DNA from: Polytrichum commune | Taxonomy: Eukaryota; Streptophyta; Polytrichopsida; Polytrichales; Polytrichaceae | DNA length: 64,000 nt | Direction of reading: 5' to 3' | NCBI GenBank assembly: GCA_950295325.1 | Contig: OX485804.1 | Span: 63,766,533 to 63,830,532, forward strand | Part shown: positions 12,801-24,261 of the stretch, piece after piece | How the letters are laid out: each line of letters begins with the position of its first letter | How positions within the stretch are numbered: position 1 is the first letter of the stretch | Translations under genes and position numbers: made by a program | The notes under the pieces: model-generated | Told to the model about the DNA's origin: nothing | Seen by the model: only the letters and a program-made list of their open reading frames with translations | Databases searched by the model: none

Positions 12801-14702
12801 AAAACAAAACAAATTAAAAGTGATTAGGAATAATAAACTCACTGTGATCTTCTTCAGAAAGAGCGAGGGCAATGGCTCGATCGGTCTCCTCAGTCGAGAA
12901 ATCACCACGGTAGTGAGGGATTCTTCCATTACTGTACATGGGTCTGTTATCATTGGAGCTGTAAGGTGGCCTTGCATCATGGTGGTGAGGTCTCTCATAA
13001 GTATATGCCGGTCCGCCATTCGAATACGACGTCCCTTCACCATTTCGTCGGAAATCCTGCGAGGCAGTGCTCTTCAGTGCCCACTTCTCTATAAACAGTT
13101 TGGCTAAATACACACCCCATGCCACAGAGAAGAAAGCATACATTGCACTCACACCATCGGAGGAGGGAGACATATGAAAATGAAAGGGCAATTAATAATT
13201 ATTCACATTCAAGATACTATCCTCCGCAAGAACCAAGAGAATCGTGTTGTATGGTTTTCTTCTCATCAGAAAAACCTCTCACTATATCCAAGTCTCCACA
13301 ATTATAAAACTATTTGCATATCCCAAATTTCCTCTGCTTTTCAATCACCAACCACACCCTTTCCAACCACTACTAACTTAATGCCCCACCCGTTCCCATC
13401 TCTCATCAAATTTCTTAAAGCCTCTTCTGTCTTCTTACTCTCGCAAAAACAATCATCATCAGTAGCACCGATGTGACTGTGGACACAAACAAACTCCTCA
13501 AGCAGGGAGCGAAAGAAAACAAACAAAAGGCAGCAACGCAACAACCAACCACCACCCGACAGGTACAAAAATGTCTCAATTCCACCGAAACCCTAAAACA
13601 AGAACTCAGGAATTAAAAAGAGAACCAGTCACAAGAAAGCACGCATATCGCCTAATTGCACAGAAACAAGATACCGAAATGATTCTCCAGCTCCCGAACA
13701 TGGACACAGATGCACAGAGATTTGAATTAACATCAGACATCATCTTAGGACACCAACTAAATTGCACAGCTCCACCGAGCTTAACCCTAGAACAAGAACT
13801 CACGAACTGACAGGAGCATCAAAAGATATTAATCACAAGAAATTACACATATCGCCTAATTGCACAGACACGAGCCGCCGAATGAATTCCCCAGCTCCCG
13901 AACATGGACACAGATCTGCTAAACACTGAAAGAAATTCAGAGAGATTGGGTATCCCAAATTTCTGCAGACATCACTTTAGGATACCAACTGAATTGCACA
14001 GTTCCACCGAGCTTAACCTCAGAACAAGAACTCACGAATTGAAAGGAGCATCAAAAGAATTCAACCACAACAAATCACACATATCACCTAATTGCACAGA
14101 CACGAGCTGTCGAAATAAATTCCCAAACTCCCGAATATGGACACAGGTCTGCTAAACACCCAAAGAATTAACCAGAATTTGGGTTAACCTGTCTCCCAAA
14201 CTCCTGAAGACATCATCTTACAATACCATCTGAATTGCTCCCGTTTCTAAACCAGACCTAAATGATGAAGCAGCTAACGATATCATAACCCATGACAGAT
14301 TCTCGAAATGAATTCCCCAGCTCCCGAATGTGGACACAGATCTGCTAAAGACCCAAAGAATTACCCAGAATTTGGGTAAAACCTGTCTCCCAAATTCCCG
14401 CAGACATCATCTTAGAATACCATCTGAATTGCTCCCGTTTCTAAACCAAACCTAAATGATGAAGCAGCTACCGATACCATAACCGATAACAGATTGTCGT
14501 ATGAGTCATGTCACCAAAAAAAAAATTTGGCAATGAGTGGTTTCAATGATGAAATATGATGAATTGCTACCTCGAAGATGGAGGGGCCGTTCCAGGGACC
14601 GGAATTCTGTCTGGGGCCGTTGTAACCGGGATACTCATCACCTTCGTCGTAGCGATATGGGGCTGACCCAGAGGACCCAAAGAATTTGTCGAACCACTTC
14701 AT
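6887..14702 (-). CDS. DA1: DA1-like ubiquitin-dependent peptidase (UIM-LIM-HELMH), 11 exons
   Basis: Coding exons, all with GT/AG ends and matching phases: 14702-14571, 13056-12843, 11755-11626, 11372-11237, 10980-10897, 10655-10536, 9840-9625, 8574-8512, 8293-8181, 8060-8002 and 7176-6887 (stop TAG 6889-6887). They sum to 1557 nt, or 518 residues, close to Arabidopsis DA1 (about 530). The start codon is chosen because the protein opens [11 protein letters not shown], as DA1 family members do. Domains: UIM1 about residues 99-115 ([11 protein letters not shown]), UIM2 about 125-139 (ELARAMQES), LIM beginning at CAGC 166-169 and continuing through WHPNC 186-190, a second zinc-binding stretch from C226, and the zinc peptidase motif HELMH at 412-416 followed by EEGICQVM. 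Known for the family: DA1 is activated by E3 ligases and cleaves growth regulators, limiting organ size. No frameshift or internal stop is seen, so it is probably functional. Exon 1 and the exon 2 acceptor (CAG at 13057) are the least certain boundaries. Confidence 0.93.
7590..7925 (+). repeat. Dispersed ~335-bp repeat, copy in DA1 intron 10
   Basis: It runs from the ACACCTATAATTGAGTGG block to GTGTTTCATATCCTAGG. It is clearly alike, by eye roughly 80%, to the reverse complement of 59495-59830 and to 57728-58060. It has no convincing terminal inverted repeat or tRNA-like head, so the element class is open. Confidence 0.7.
12291..12419 (+). pseudogene. 5S rRNA-derived sequence in DA1 intron 2
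   Basis: The order of blocks follows plant 5S rRNA: GGGTG start, GATCC, AACTCC, GGTTAA (box A region), then GATGGGTGACCTTCCTAGGA (box C region, nearly intact) and GTGCACCCT at the end. Length is about 129 bases against about 120 for 5S, with substitutions and small insertions that would break the rRNA fold. It is antisense to the host gene. It may be a dispersed 5S pseudogene or part of a Cassandra-type TRIM LTR, which carries 5S sequence; no LTR boundaries could be confirmed. Confidence 0.72.
13660..14500. repeat. Degenerate ~200-bp tandem array in DA1 intron 1
   Basis: The landmark CAGCTCCCGAACATGGACAC, with variants, recurs near 13688, 13890, 14126 (as CAAACTCCCGAATATGGACA) and 14319. It is followed each time by CAGATCTGCTAAA or a variant and by a shared stretch with ACATCA and AATTGC. 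Spacing is about 190-235 bases. At least four units are present; the last two are most alike. Confidence 0.75.
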
Positions 14703-15118
14703 TCTGGCCACCGCCCTGTGGTACTTACCAAACTGAAAGGTGGCAAATCTGCGCAAAGAACAACATCTCTCACAATCAGAAGCTGTAAAAGCCATTTTAT
14801 TCACACTTGATGATGACGATGACGATGAGGAGGAGGATGATGTTGATTGTTCACACTCTCCGATTCCGATAAGTTTCTGCGGCAGATGAACCCCTTGTGC
14901 ACACAATCCTCATCGAGGCGTGATGATGATGTTGCTGCATGATGGGGAGAAGAAGATTGCAATTACTTCAATATGATGACAACACATACTTAGGGTCACC
15001 AACTTCCTGTGAAGATGTTTGGTGTTTTTGGTCACCATGGCACCTCCAAGAAAGGATTTTGTCTACATAACAAACAAACGCACTTACGCACTCTTCTTCT
15101 TCTGCTTCCGAAACCTAC

Positions 15119-15120
<2 letters not shown>

Positions 15121-15188
<68 letters not shown>
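15121..15188. repeat. (CT)n microsatellite, 67-68 bp, upstream of the DA1-like gene
   Basis: An almost perfect CT run, (GA)n when read in the direction of the DA1-like gene, about 420 bp upstream of its start codon. GA/CT tracts are common in plant 5' leaders and core promoters, and GAGA-binding proteins recognise them. A promoter role here is inference only. Confidence 0.85.
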
Positions 15189-15194
<6 letters not shown>

Positions 15195-15499
15195 GATTGC
15201 TTCAAGGTTGGCACTTTTAGAGTTCGGATTCCCGGTTCGAGTGAAAACCGCAACACAAGCTTCGAGTTCGAGGCTACGACCTAAGGTAAGTAAAGGTAGT
15301 GTGGGCCGTGCTCCCCTTACATCGAATTCCCATCCGAGAAGAGTTGCTGCTGATGAATTCAGTGAAAATTCATCGGGCCTTCCAGCCCCATTTATCCACA
15401 CGAGTTTAAAACTCCAAATTATTCACCTCGTCTCCGGAGGGTGGGACTGACTCGACTCCTCCGACGCAATCAACGATCGTTTCCTTCAAAGGAATTTGA

Positions 15500-15545
15500 A
15501 AATGAAGAAAGAAAGAAAGAAAGAAAGAAGAAAGAAAGAAAGCAA
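15500..15545. repeat. (GAAA)n-rich simple repeat
   Basis: A purine-rich GAAA/GAAG run about 800 bp upstream of the DA1-like start. Long Lys/Arg/Glu frames through it are products of the repeat. Confidence 0.7.
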
Positions 15546-15979
15546 GCAAGAAAGGCTGTCTATCTACCTGTGCAAGATGAGAAAGTAACACCTCCTTTTT
15601 CCACAACCCTGAATCCAGCAAAAACAGAAACCGATGTTGAGCTTTGATGTGACCAGAATCCACAACAAGTAACCGAAGTAAGTAAGTGAGTAAGTAGGGT
15701 ACTACTACTACTCCGAGGGGAAGCCTTGAAGCCTCCGATACGATATGATCACTCACTCTCAAATTCTCCTCCAAATCTACTTGTGTGTCTCTCTTTCTTT
15801 CTTTTGCCACACAATACCTATACCCCCGCCGGCTTATCGAAACTCGCTAACTTCAAAAAACTTGAAGATGATCACACGCAGCAGGCTCTTCGACCCAGTA
15901 CGTGTCTGGCCCAGCACGACACCGTAGCTTCTGGTGCTTTGACCCAGGAGCTTGACCCAGTCTCAAAAAAACGACCAAC

Positions 15980-17660
15980 CATCCAAGCTTGCAGATACTA
16001 ACTGCACACACCTACTTTACTCCGATGATAATGCAACCTTGAATATGTTATGCAAACTTTTTCCCACTGCTTTCCGAGTTTCAATCACCCTCCAAATTTC
16101 ACTCTTAACTTAAGTTAACATGTGATGACATCCACTCACATACATAGCTACTGACACAACTTGAAATTGCCTATGACATAACCTAAAGTTTGTCAAGATG
16201 ATGCTTTTTGAGTCTGTTGGGAAACACATTGAACCTATGATGATGATGTTTAAAATCATGTTGGTGGTGGTGGTGGTGGTGGTGGCCGGTGAGAGGGGCC
16301 GTGGGCCATGGCTGTGTGAGAGTTCCTGTCAGGCACGAAGCTTTGGCAGAGAGAGAATCTGCTATAATGCTAACTTTCCGCAAAAAAATCCGCAGATTAT
16401 TAAGTTCTTCACTTATTCATAATGACTTACTTATGTTGATGATTTCTATGTACTTGGAAAGCTTTGGGATTAAATTACCGACCTACCAAGCTTGCAGAGA
16501 CACTCACTGCTCCGATGCAAGCAAGCAAACTTTTTAGCTTTCCTCACAAATAGCTCACAACTTGACATACTGAAATCCACAAACAAGTTTAGTACATCAT
16601 AGACTGTTGCCTACATAAAATTGTTGTCTACATAAATCTAAAGTTCGTGAGGATGATGCTTTTCTCAGGTTTGGAAAAAAAACAGTGAAATGATGTTTAA
16701 GGTATGATGTCATGTTGGTGATGGATGATGGCCAGAGTGAGTTCCTTCCCAGCAGGAAGCCACTACGGGTCAACACCAGTCACGAGCTTAGGCAGAGAAT
16801 CTGCTACAAAACTATTTGCAATTTTTTTGCAAATCTCTTCACAAGTTGGCCTACTTATGAGTAATGGCCTACTTATGTAAATGATTTCTGTCACACTGTG
16901 TACTTGGAAGCGTTAGGATTAGCGCCCTTCTCAAGCTTGCAGATACTCACTCCTGCGATGCAACCAAAGTTTTTTGCTCTCTTCACAAATTGCTTAAGCT
17001 TTCATCATGCTTTTTCTATGCAGTCTGCTACCAGACATATGAAAAACAGTGAATGTTTAAGTTATGCCATTTTGGTGATGGCCCGTGGGCCATGGCTGTG
17101 AGGCTCCTTTTTTGCAGAGATTCTGCTACAATGCAATCTTTTCACATGAAATTTCTTCACTTACTACACATAAATGACATCATAATTATATTGATGAATT
17201 TCTGTGTACTTGGAAGGTCTGGGGTTAGCGACCGAAGAATCTGCTACAATGGAACTCCGATCTTCACTTTTAATTAGTTATGATTTGGGTAGCGAGCTTG
17301 TTGCAGATGCTGCGAAGCAGCTAACTGGCTTCAATTCTCCTTCTTCTACCTAACCTTATTGCTGATGATTCGCGTGTGAAATCAGCACTTTGAAGTTGAG
17401 ATTCTCTAGAAGCTTTCTAGTGATCAAATACTTGTACTTGAGCTAAGTTCGCGGATGACTCAGGCTGGGATCATGAGTCATTCAAGTGCAAATTTGGTGC
17501 AAATTTTATTGGTTTTTCATGTAACTTTTCAACGATTTTGTGTTGGAGCTGCACGCTACATTAGGTTTACTTTCACAAAAAGTCTGAGTCACTTTACAAT
17601 TTACTTATTTGAAGATTTCCCGTGTCCTTTGAAATGTTGGGATTCGTGAGCTTGCAGATG
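15980..17660. repeat. Degenerate tandem repeat region, unit ~350-500 bp
   Basis: The block AGCTTGCAGATACTAACTGC or a variant, then CTCCGATG and ATGCAA, recurs near 15989, 16489 and 16933, with further remnants at about 17294 and 17648 (GCTTGCAGATGCTGCGAAG). Other shared blocks are TACTTGGAAG, TCTGCTACAATG and a GATGATG stretch. The repeats lie just beyond the DA1-like 5' region. No coding function is apparent. Confidence 0.62.
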
Positions 17661-17743
17661 CTGCGAAGAAAACTAGAGTGGTTTCTTAATACAGTTTATT
17701 CCATTTAATGAAATCAATAAAAAATCGTTTCATTCTTTTAAAC

Positions 17744-18064
17744 TACACTAAATAGTCCTATTAGTGTGGGCAATGTTAATCTTCAACCCACACCAAAACA
17801 TTTACTTTAAAATTGGTGCGGGCCTCATTAATTGGGTTTCTAGGAAATTCTTGTGGGTGAATGTTTTGAATTATGCTACTTATGATGTAAGATGACTATT
17901 GTATTATATGTAAGGTGTTGGTAGAAAGTCTCAAGGAAGATCAAGCGTAAGGCCATGAGTTGTGGACCTGTGTCATTTCCACTTTGACTAGACAATTATA
18001 GTGGCCCACATTAATTGTTTCCACGTTAATTTTTCACCCACACTTAAAGGACTAAATTAGTGTA
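17744..18064. mobile_element. MITE, TACACTAAATAGTCC family, copy 2
   Basis: The left end TACACTAAATAGTCCTATTA is mirrored by AGGACTAAATTAGTGTA at the right end, so the first and last two bases are TA. Length 321 bp. The interior shares GTAAGGTGTTGGT with other members. Confidence 0.78.
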
Positions 18065-18442
18065 GTGGTTCACAAATCCTTTATTCAAAGGTCTCATTAT
18101 TTGGCTTCTCTTTCTAATTGGAGATCCTAATGGGCCTGACAAGAAACATGTCAAGGTAAATGGGTATGTGTCAAAGGTTGCGGGTGGTGGGGCTCTGCTC
18201 TATTTGCATCAACATGTGGTGACCAACCTTTGTGTTTGCAAAAATACTTTGAATTTCATGCTATAATCTAGCATTGCTTACCGGTCGACCATGTCCTTGT
18301 TATATCGTTCATCATGCTCCTTCAAGATCCAGCGTTGAATCCATACGAGGGAGGATCTAAAGAGAATTATCAAGCTAGCACAAATATCATCTTGATCCCA
18401 AACCGTGGAACGCGTTGTGAATCCTTAGTAATTATGTGAGGC

Positions 18443-18769
18443 TACAGTAAATAGTCCTAATATTATAGGTGGATAATCTAGCGTGGAAACAATTAGTGTA
18501 GGCCACTCTAATTCTCTAGTCAAGGTGGAAATAACAGGGGTTCAAGATCTTGGGTCTTCCCCTCGATCTTTCTTAAGTGAGATTTTCCACCAACACCTAA
18601 CATAACAATTATATAGTCACTTTACATCAAAAGTAGCACAAAAATAAAAAATCACCTACATTAATTTTCTAGAAAAACAATCGATGTAGCCCACACTAAT
18701 TCTCTACTAGAAATGGCGTGAGCTCTAGAAAATTCAGGTGGCCCCACAATAATAGGACTATTTAGTGTA
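18443..18769. mobile_element. MITE, TACACTAAATAGTCC family, copy 3 (opposite orientation)
   Basis: It begins TACAGTAAATAGTCCTAATA and ends ATAGGACTATTTAGTGTA. The interior holds the reverse complement of the GTAAGGTGTTGGT block (CCAACACCT). It sits 378 bp from copy 2 in the other orientation. Confidence 0.78.
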
Positions 18770-19104
18770 CTTGCACATAACATTATTAGTGGTGGTTCAT
18801 GTGTAATAAAGTGGGTGCTTCAAACTAGAGAGAGTTTTTCAAGAGCTCTCATTTTGTCAACTTATCAAGATTGAGGGTGTTATTGGGATCATTATCCAAC
18901 GGCAAAGTATGTGCAAACTTTACTAGGTTGTTGCGGGGATTTTTATTGATGAGTTTGCATTATGTTTATTTTTTAGACCAAAAGGCCAAACAACCAATGC
19001 CAAGCATGAAATAGAGCATCTCCACTCATGGAGCTACAAATGGGCCACTACCGCTCATTTAAAGCAAGACCATATGTTACATCCCACCTCCAAAGTCCAT
19101 ATAA

Positions 19105-19130
19105 AGGTAGATAGATAGATAGATAGATAT
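19105..19130. repeat. (GATA)n microsatellite
   Basis: A short AGATAGATAGAT run, just before copy A of the non-LTR family. No further structure is visible. Confidence 0.8.
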
Positions 19131-19196
19131 CAAAAAAATTGTTGCCTACCACTTACAAACTCTTCAATTATCCCAACATTATTTGAGCAAACCTAT

Positions 19197-19914
19197 ACGC
19201 ACTATGTCGTAGTCCAACATACTAAACCTCTTACTAACCTTGTATATATATTCACCAATAGCCTTAATAACATATATCTCCTCCATAACCACATACAATA
19301 CCCATCTTTCCAATACAACCACCCATATAAACTACTCATTGCAAATATATTATTTCCACGTTCAACAAACCCCATGCAAACCATGATTCCCAAAGTAAGA
19401 GCCCACAATAACATTCTAGGTAACGGCGAAGCTAACAAACTTGCAAAACAAGGCTCCCTCTACAATCCATATTCCTCACTCAAATGACTTTCCACTTAAT
19501 TTAACATTGGACCCCATACTAGCCCGCCAATGTTCCTACATCAACACAACATGATGATTCCGTCCACAACATCAAATGCTATATAGAAAACGAATATCAC
19601 ATTTTTAAATTTTTAAATCAACACTTGCCTTCCCTTTCATCTCCAATGGCAGATTCCTAGATGTCACCACTACTCGAAAACATGAAAAACATGACATCTT
19701 AATCCCTCACCTACTACAACTAGGATGGAACACCCTCCCTTCAAGTGTCCTTACTACAAGCATCCATGGAATCATTCACAACTCAGCAATCACATATGTC
19801 CCTGATATGGAGATTTTCCACACCAAATTCCAACACCTCATGGAAAATCTTTCTCTCAATTCCATCAAATACCTCACATACATTGTTCTTAACAAATGTA
19901 AACTCAAAAAATGA
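19197..19914 (+). pseudogene. Non-LTR retrotransposon 3' relic (RNase H + endonuclease-like C-terminus), copy A
   Basis: One frame reads IFTNSLNNIYLL and KVRAHNNILGN then EANKLAKQG, the C-terminal half of an RNase H domain. A second frame (19627-19914) reads GRFLDV, RKHEKHDILIPHLLQLGWN, IHNSAI and NSIKYLTYIVLNKCKL, ending at TGA. The latter matches the C-terminus in copies B-D. The region between the two parts is shortened and stops lie between them, so this is a decayed fragment. The minus-strand frames here are shadows. Confidence 0.7.
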
Positions 19915-20739
19915 CAACCCTCCATCCCCCTTGACAAGTTTACGATATATATATATATATATATCAAGGTCCACATGTTGAGATATAGGCATTACTTCAT
20001 CTCCCTCTTAAATCTACTCAGGGAAATACTACGGAGGTGGCTAATAGACCATCCTTAGATTGGCCAACCAACATTTTATTTTTATTTTTATTTCTTATTT
20101 TTTTGCCTATTGATTACATCGTACATGCCCTCTCTCCAAACTCCTTCAATGCATCTAAACTTACTATTGTCCGGTGATCACATGGGTGGGAACATGCCAT
20201 GCTAGTTTGCTTTAAAGAGCCTAAAATGCCAATGAAGGGGCCATGTAACATTGTTGTGGCTCCATGAGTAGAGATCAATGTTGGACCTGTATATAGGTGA
20301 ATGCCTAGTATCAATAAGCAACATCGAGAATGGTCTTAGATAACCTACCCCTTGGTATCATAATTGTAGTGCTAATCAATTATTGATATTTGGTGGGAAT
20401 GCCAAGGTGAGAGAGCTTTGTATACCCGAGTTATTACTTGGGTCAATGCCATTATTAACCATATTCATACAAGGGTGATATCCTTTCAGTGTGAAGGTTC
20501 TCACATATTATATAGACTTGAATGGTATCACAAACTAAATACTGTCATATACCCATACCCTATTGATATCAAGAAAGAATGAAATTGCCGTCATAGATAC
20601 CCGAATAGTATTACAATTATATCTAAAAAAAGGGATTATTCCAACATTGGTGGAGACCTAACGATTGAAGGGCCAGGAAGACACGCCTACTGAGTGATTG
20701 ATGGTTTGTTTTTGTGTGAACTAGGATGAGCTCAACTAA

Positions 20740-21226
20740 GGGCCACTTTACACTAGAGCTTGAGGACCCTTAACCCATGATATACAAATTGTGGGATTGG
20801 TTGAGAAGTTGGAAACTGCTCAAATCTACTTTATAATAGACCTTGAAGACCTAAGGGACCCAAAAAATTGAATGGATGAAAAATCCACATGACATCCTAC
20901 ATGATAGCAAGTGAGCGATACATCATGGTCTACTAGATATTGGACTAGGCCCATCAAAAAAATGTGGTTCTAGCAAAATTAGGAACCTTGACAATCGACT
21001 AAATTGCCATGGGCTCCCATTAATATTATATTACCATGGCACGGACCCGAACCAAAACTTATGTTACGGTCCCTCAAACATGGTTCACTTTCACTTTACA
21101 CTAAGCTTGAAGGCCCATCAATTACATAATTAAATATCTATTTCCCATGGGACGAGCTTTTGGATGATTTTCTAGGGCACTTAGATTTTCATGGTCACGG
21201 CGCTTGGTTTGTGTGTAAAGCGACCC
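20740..21226. mobile_element. MITE, GGGCCACTTCACAC family, copy 2
   Basis: The ends GGGCCACTTTACAC and GTGTGTAAAGCGACCC are flanked by TAA on both sides (20737-20739 and 21227-21229). This 3-bp TWA duplication is typical of PIF/Harbinger-derived MITEs. Length 487 bp. Confidence 0.78.
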
Positions 21227-21235
21227 TAAAACTTA

Positions 21236-21990
21236 GGGCCACTTCACACACAAGCTAGGGCTGTGACCACAAAATTTTGAGGACCCTTGATTTCATCTAA
21301 AAACCGTATCATTGACACGGTCTGTCAAAATTTGCATCATACCTACCTCTCGGAGGTAGACTTGATGCAAACTCCAGTAGACCATGGAACATTATTTATG
21401 GTATGCCATGTAGAAACCCTTGTAGACTTTTCATCCATGATAATCACTTTCTTTGGACCCTGAAGGTGAGTTTCCATGTTGGCCATTCATCCACCAGATT
21501 CTAGCGTGAATAACGACAAACCCATCCAACTGTAGAGGGAATCTAGTGGGGTAGGGTTCGTATGTACCAACTAGCTACTCCCATTGTCTCAAATCCAGAC
21601 CCACCTACTAACCTCCTCCTCCTCCAAGTTAAAACCACCTGCTCCTCCTAAAACCAATCCTCAAAAAACCTTCTGTGACCAACACTTGTAGATAAACAAA
21701 AAAAAATCTTGAATGGATGCACGAAAGTCTAACAACCCACGTCCACAGCCCTCTACGTTCTCATGGACCGCCAAATTATAGTCGGATGATGGCTTGGACT
21801 TAAGTACATGCGAACACCTCCGACCCACTATTACCCTAAAATCTAGTGGGCGAGAGGCCTAGATGAAAACTCACCCTTAGGCCTCCACCTTCTAAAGTGA
21901 AGTGAACTTGATGGTCTCGGCCTTTACGACCAATGAGAGACCTTAGAATGAGGTGGTCACGGGCCCTCAGTCTCGTTTGTGAAGTGAGAA
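21236..21990. mobile_element. MITE, GGGCCACTTCACAC family, copy 3, enlarged
   Basis: It starts GGGCCACTTCACACACAAGC after TTA (21233-21235), only 9 bp beyond copy 2. The best right end is GTTTGTGAAGTGAGAA near 21975-21990. At about 755 bp it is some 260 bp longer than its relatives, so a second insertion or expansion inside it is likely. Confidence 0.6.
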
Positions 21991-22039
21991 TTCAATGGTC
22001 ATTGGTGGACGGTGGGCCATCGTGTGTGTGATCCTTCGC

Positions 22040-22135
22040 GGCAGGGGCAGGTCCTGGCGGGCCGCCGCGGCTGCCGCGGAGAGACGCGCTTTCCAGCCAC
22101 CTGCTACGAGCCACGTGTCAGAGATTCATCGGAGC
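22040..22135. other. Isolated GC-rich patch with ACGT-core element
   Basis: About 100 bp of strongly GC- and CpG-rich DNA (CGGGCCGCCGCGGCTGCCGC) stands in an AT-rich neighbourhood. It is followed by GCCACGTGTC at about 22109-22118, an ACGT-core (G-box/ABRE-like) motif. No gene starts nearby. It could be a promoter fragment from a mobile element or lost gene. Confidence 0.45.
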
Positions 22136-22484
22136 TTTGCCTGGCCTAGTTATTACTAGGGCGCCTACCTTACCTAACCCTTGTGCTAGGTGTACCATTT
22201 TTCTTCAATTAGTGCGTGTGGAAAATTGATGCAGGAATTACAAAATTAGACTCCATGGATCATCGGTCCCTCTAAAGAAACCTCTCTTCAAAGAAACGCA
22301 ACCACAAGAGCGTGTTGAGTATTTTTAACCAAGGCGTATTTTGTGTCCCGCTTTTCTTTTCTTTTTTGGGGACATTGGGGCCGACATCACGGGCTGAATC
22401 GCATGGAATCCATGAATAACAACAAATAAATGTAAATATTCCTTTCACATAACACATACTCAGTTGATGAGGTGTCTTGTTTCA

Positions 22485-22806
22485 ATTGTCTTGACTTCAA
22501 ATTTAGCCTGAAACATTAGGATTCCCGCATCCGAAGTCTTTATTCTCGGGTCTCTTGTTCGGCCCCATGAACGCAACTCCTCACCTGAGTAATGTTACGG
22601 AGTTTAGATAAGACAACAACTTTTGATGTGTTTGTGAAGACTGGCATTGTCTTGACTTCAAAGTTAGTCTGAAACATTAGGATTCTGGCATCCGAAGTCT
22701 TTATTCTCGGATCTATTGTTCGGTCCCATGAACACAACTCATCACCTACATAATGTTACGAGGTTCAAATAAAACAACAACGTTTGATGTGTTTGTGAAT
22801 ATTGGT
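22485..22806. repeat. Tandem duplication, 161-bp unit
   Basis: ATTGTCTTGACTTCAAA begins each of two adjacent units (22485 and 22646). They share CATCCGAAGTCTTTATTCTC and TTTGATGTGTTTGTGAA with scattered mismatches. Confidence 0.85.
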
Positions 22807-23739
22807 ATTGTCATAACAATGTTTTTGATAGACACATGTTCAAAGGAGGGGCATTTCAAAGTGTATTTATTTTCTTATAACATTGCCTAGTTACATGATT
22901 ATCAAGCACTGTTCCCCTTTTATTCTAGGATTGCCTTCCAAAATGAACAGTGCTCAACCATAGTATTGTCCAAAAATGCCAATTAACCAACATATAGCTA
23001 ATCGTGACCTACCCTTATGGAAAATTGCAATGTGTAGATACATTTCATATTTATATATATTTTTGTTTATTTTATTCATTATTTCACTTCATTTTGGGTT
23101 GCGATTATTCCATTGACTCATGTTCATCCATTAAAATTGCATCTTCCATCTAAGCGTGGAGCTCATGCCCACTACTCGATGGTGTAAACACTTTGTTGAG
23201 TTTTAGACAATATTTTAATTTAAGGGGAAAAAAAAAGATGTTACGGAACGAAAACAATATTTGTTTTTGTTGTAATTTTCACCAACATATTGTCGACATG
23301 ACAGTGTGCACAAAGAAAGTAGGTGTGAGGTGGCTTATATATTTGTTGGTTATAAATTGTTGGCCTTGTCCCATTTGGTTCATTATTGTGGGCAGACCCA
23401 TTAAATTATATAGTACTATAATAGTACTATTCTCCCTCTTTAGTATGACACATTTGGGGAACACAAAAAAAGAAGTCGTATTATTGAGGTGTCGTCTTCT
23501 CATTAATATGACAAATGGCATAAAGTTGCCGTATTCTTGAGGAAATATGAAAACATAAATAATATGAGCTTAAAAATATATACAACAACTTTAGGCAACA
23601 TAGATGGCATGAACTAATAACGTATAACTCTACAAAAATACAAATATTCTTAAGAACTCTTGAAATAGGAGTTCAAAGATCTTTGGTGTTGCCTACCCAA
23701 GCGAGTAACTGTCATCTTATTTAAATTCCCTACTACCTT

Positions 23740-24009
23740 TTAAAAATTAATAATTCCATCAACACCAAAATATGAAGAGTTGTCTAATAAGAAACTAGAC
23801 AACAATGATGCATGACGTTTAGCATCAGTAAGCTTTACTATAGGTGGAGCAGCATCATCCACATCTATTAAATCTAGATCAACATTAAGATCAAAGTCTT
23901 GTGCAGGATCGGTTCCCAAAGCAGCACTAGTAACCCTAATTCTCATCAAGTTCCCAATGATAAGTGAAGTTCCCAAGTAGTTCCCAAATGAGAAATGGAC
24001 ATATTTCAA
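23740..24009 (-). other. Open frame with acidic segment, unidentified
   Basis: A frame of 89 codons with DFDLNVDLDLIDVDD followed by VKLTDAKRHASLLSSFLLDN. The composition looks more protein-like than most frames here, but I do not recognise it and no exon partners or splice sites stand out. It may be a transposon-protein remnant. Confidence 0.25.
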
Positions 24010-24261
24010 ATATACATAACATAGATGAATTATTTTTTAGCATTCACTACCTCTTTAATATCGACAATTATTTCAATTAATAGGGAGATCTTTAATGTCA
24101 CATTATCGAGTGTCGTGGTCGTATCAAAGAGGGGGCTTTGAACTAAAAAGTTGGGTCTCGCCAAAATGTGTCGTAATATCGAGGGTGTCGTATTAATGAG
24201 GCTAGACTTTAATAAAGAGTTGTGCTAGAGAAGGCCGATGTTGATCATGGTCAGCTACTAA

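Noticed and set aside
12655-13107. 150-codon plus frame antisense to DA1 exon 2
   Set aside because: Shadow of the minus-strand coding exon, which alone shows the UIM motif and valid splice sites.
13660-14500. CRISPR-like regular repeats
   Set aside because: Units are ~200 bp and diverged, with no short identical repeats and spacers; the host is a plant nuclear genome.
15009-15450. Long frames rich in Ser/Leu (plus) and Arg/Glu (minus)
   Set aside because: They are open only because they run through the CT/GA microsatellite; no splice or homology support.
16183-16422. His-rich minus frame and Val-rich plus frame
   Set aside because: Product of a GGT/ACC trinucleotide run near 16262-16285.
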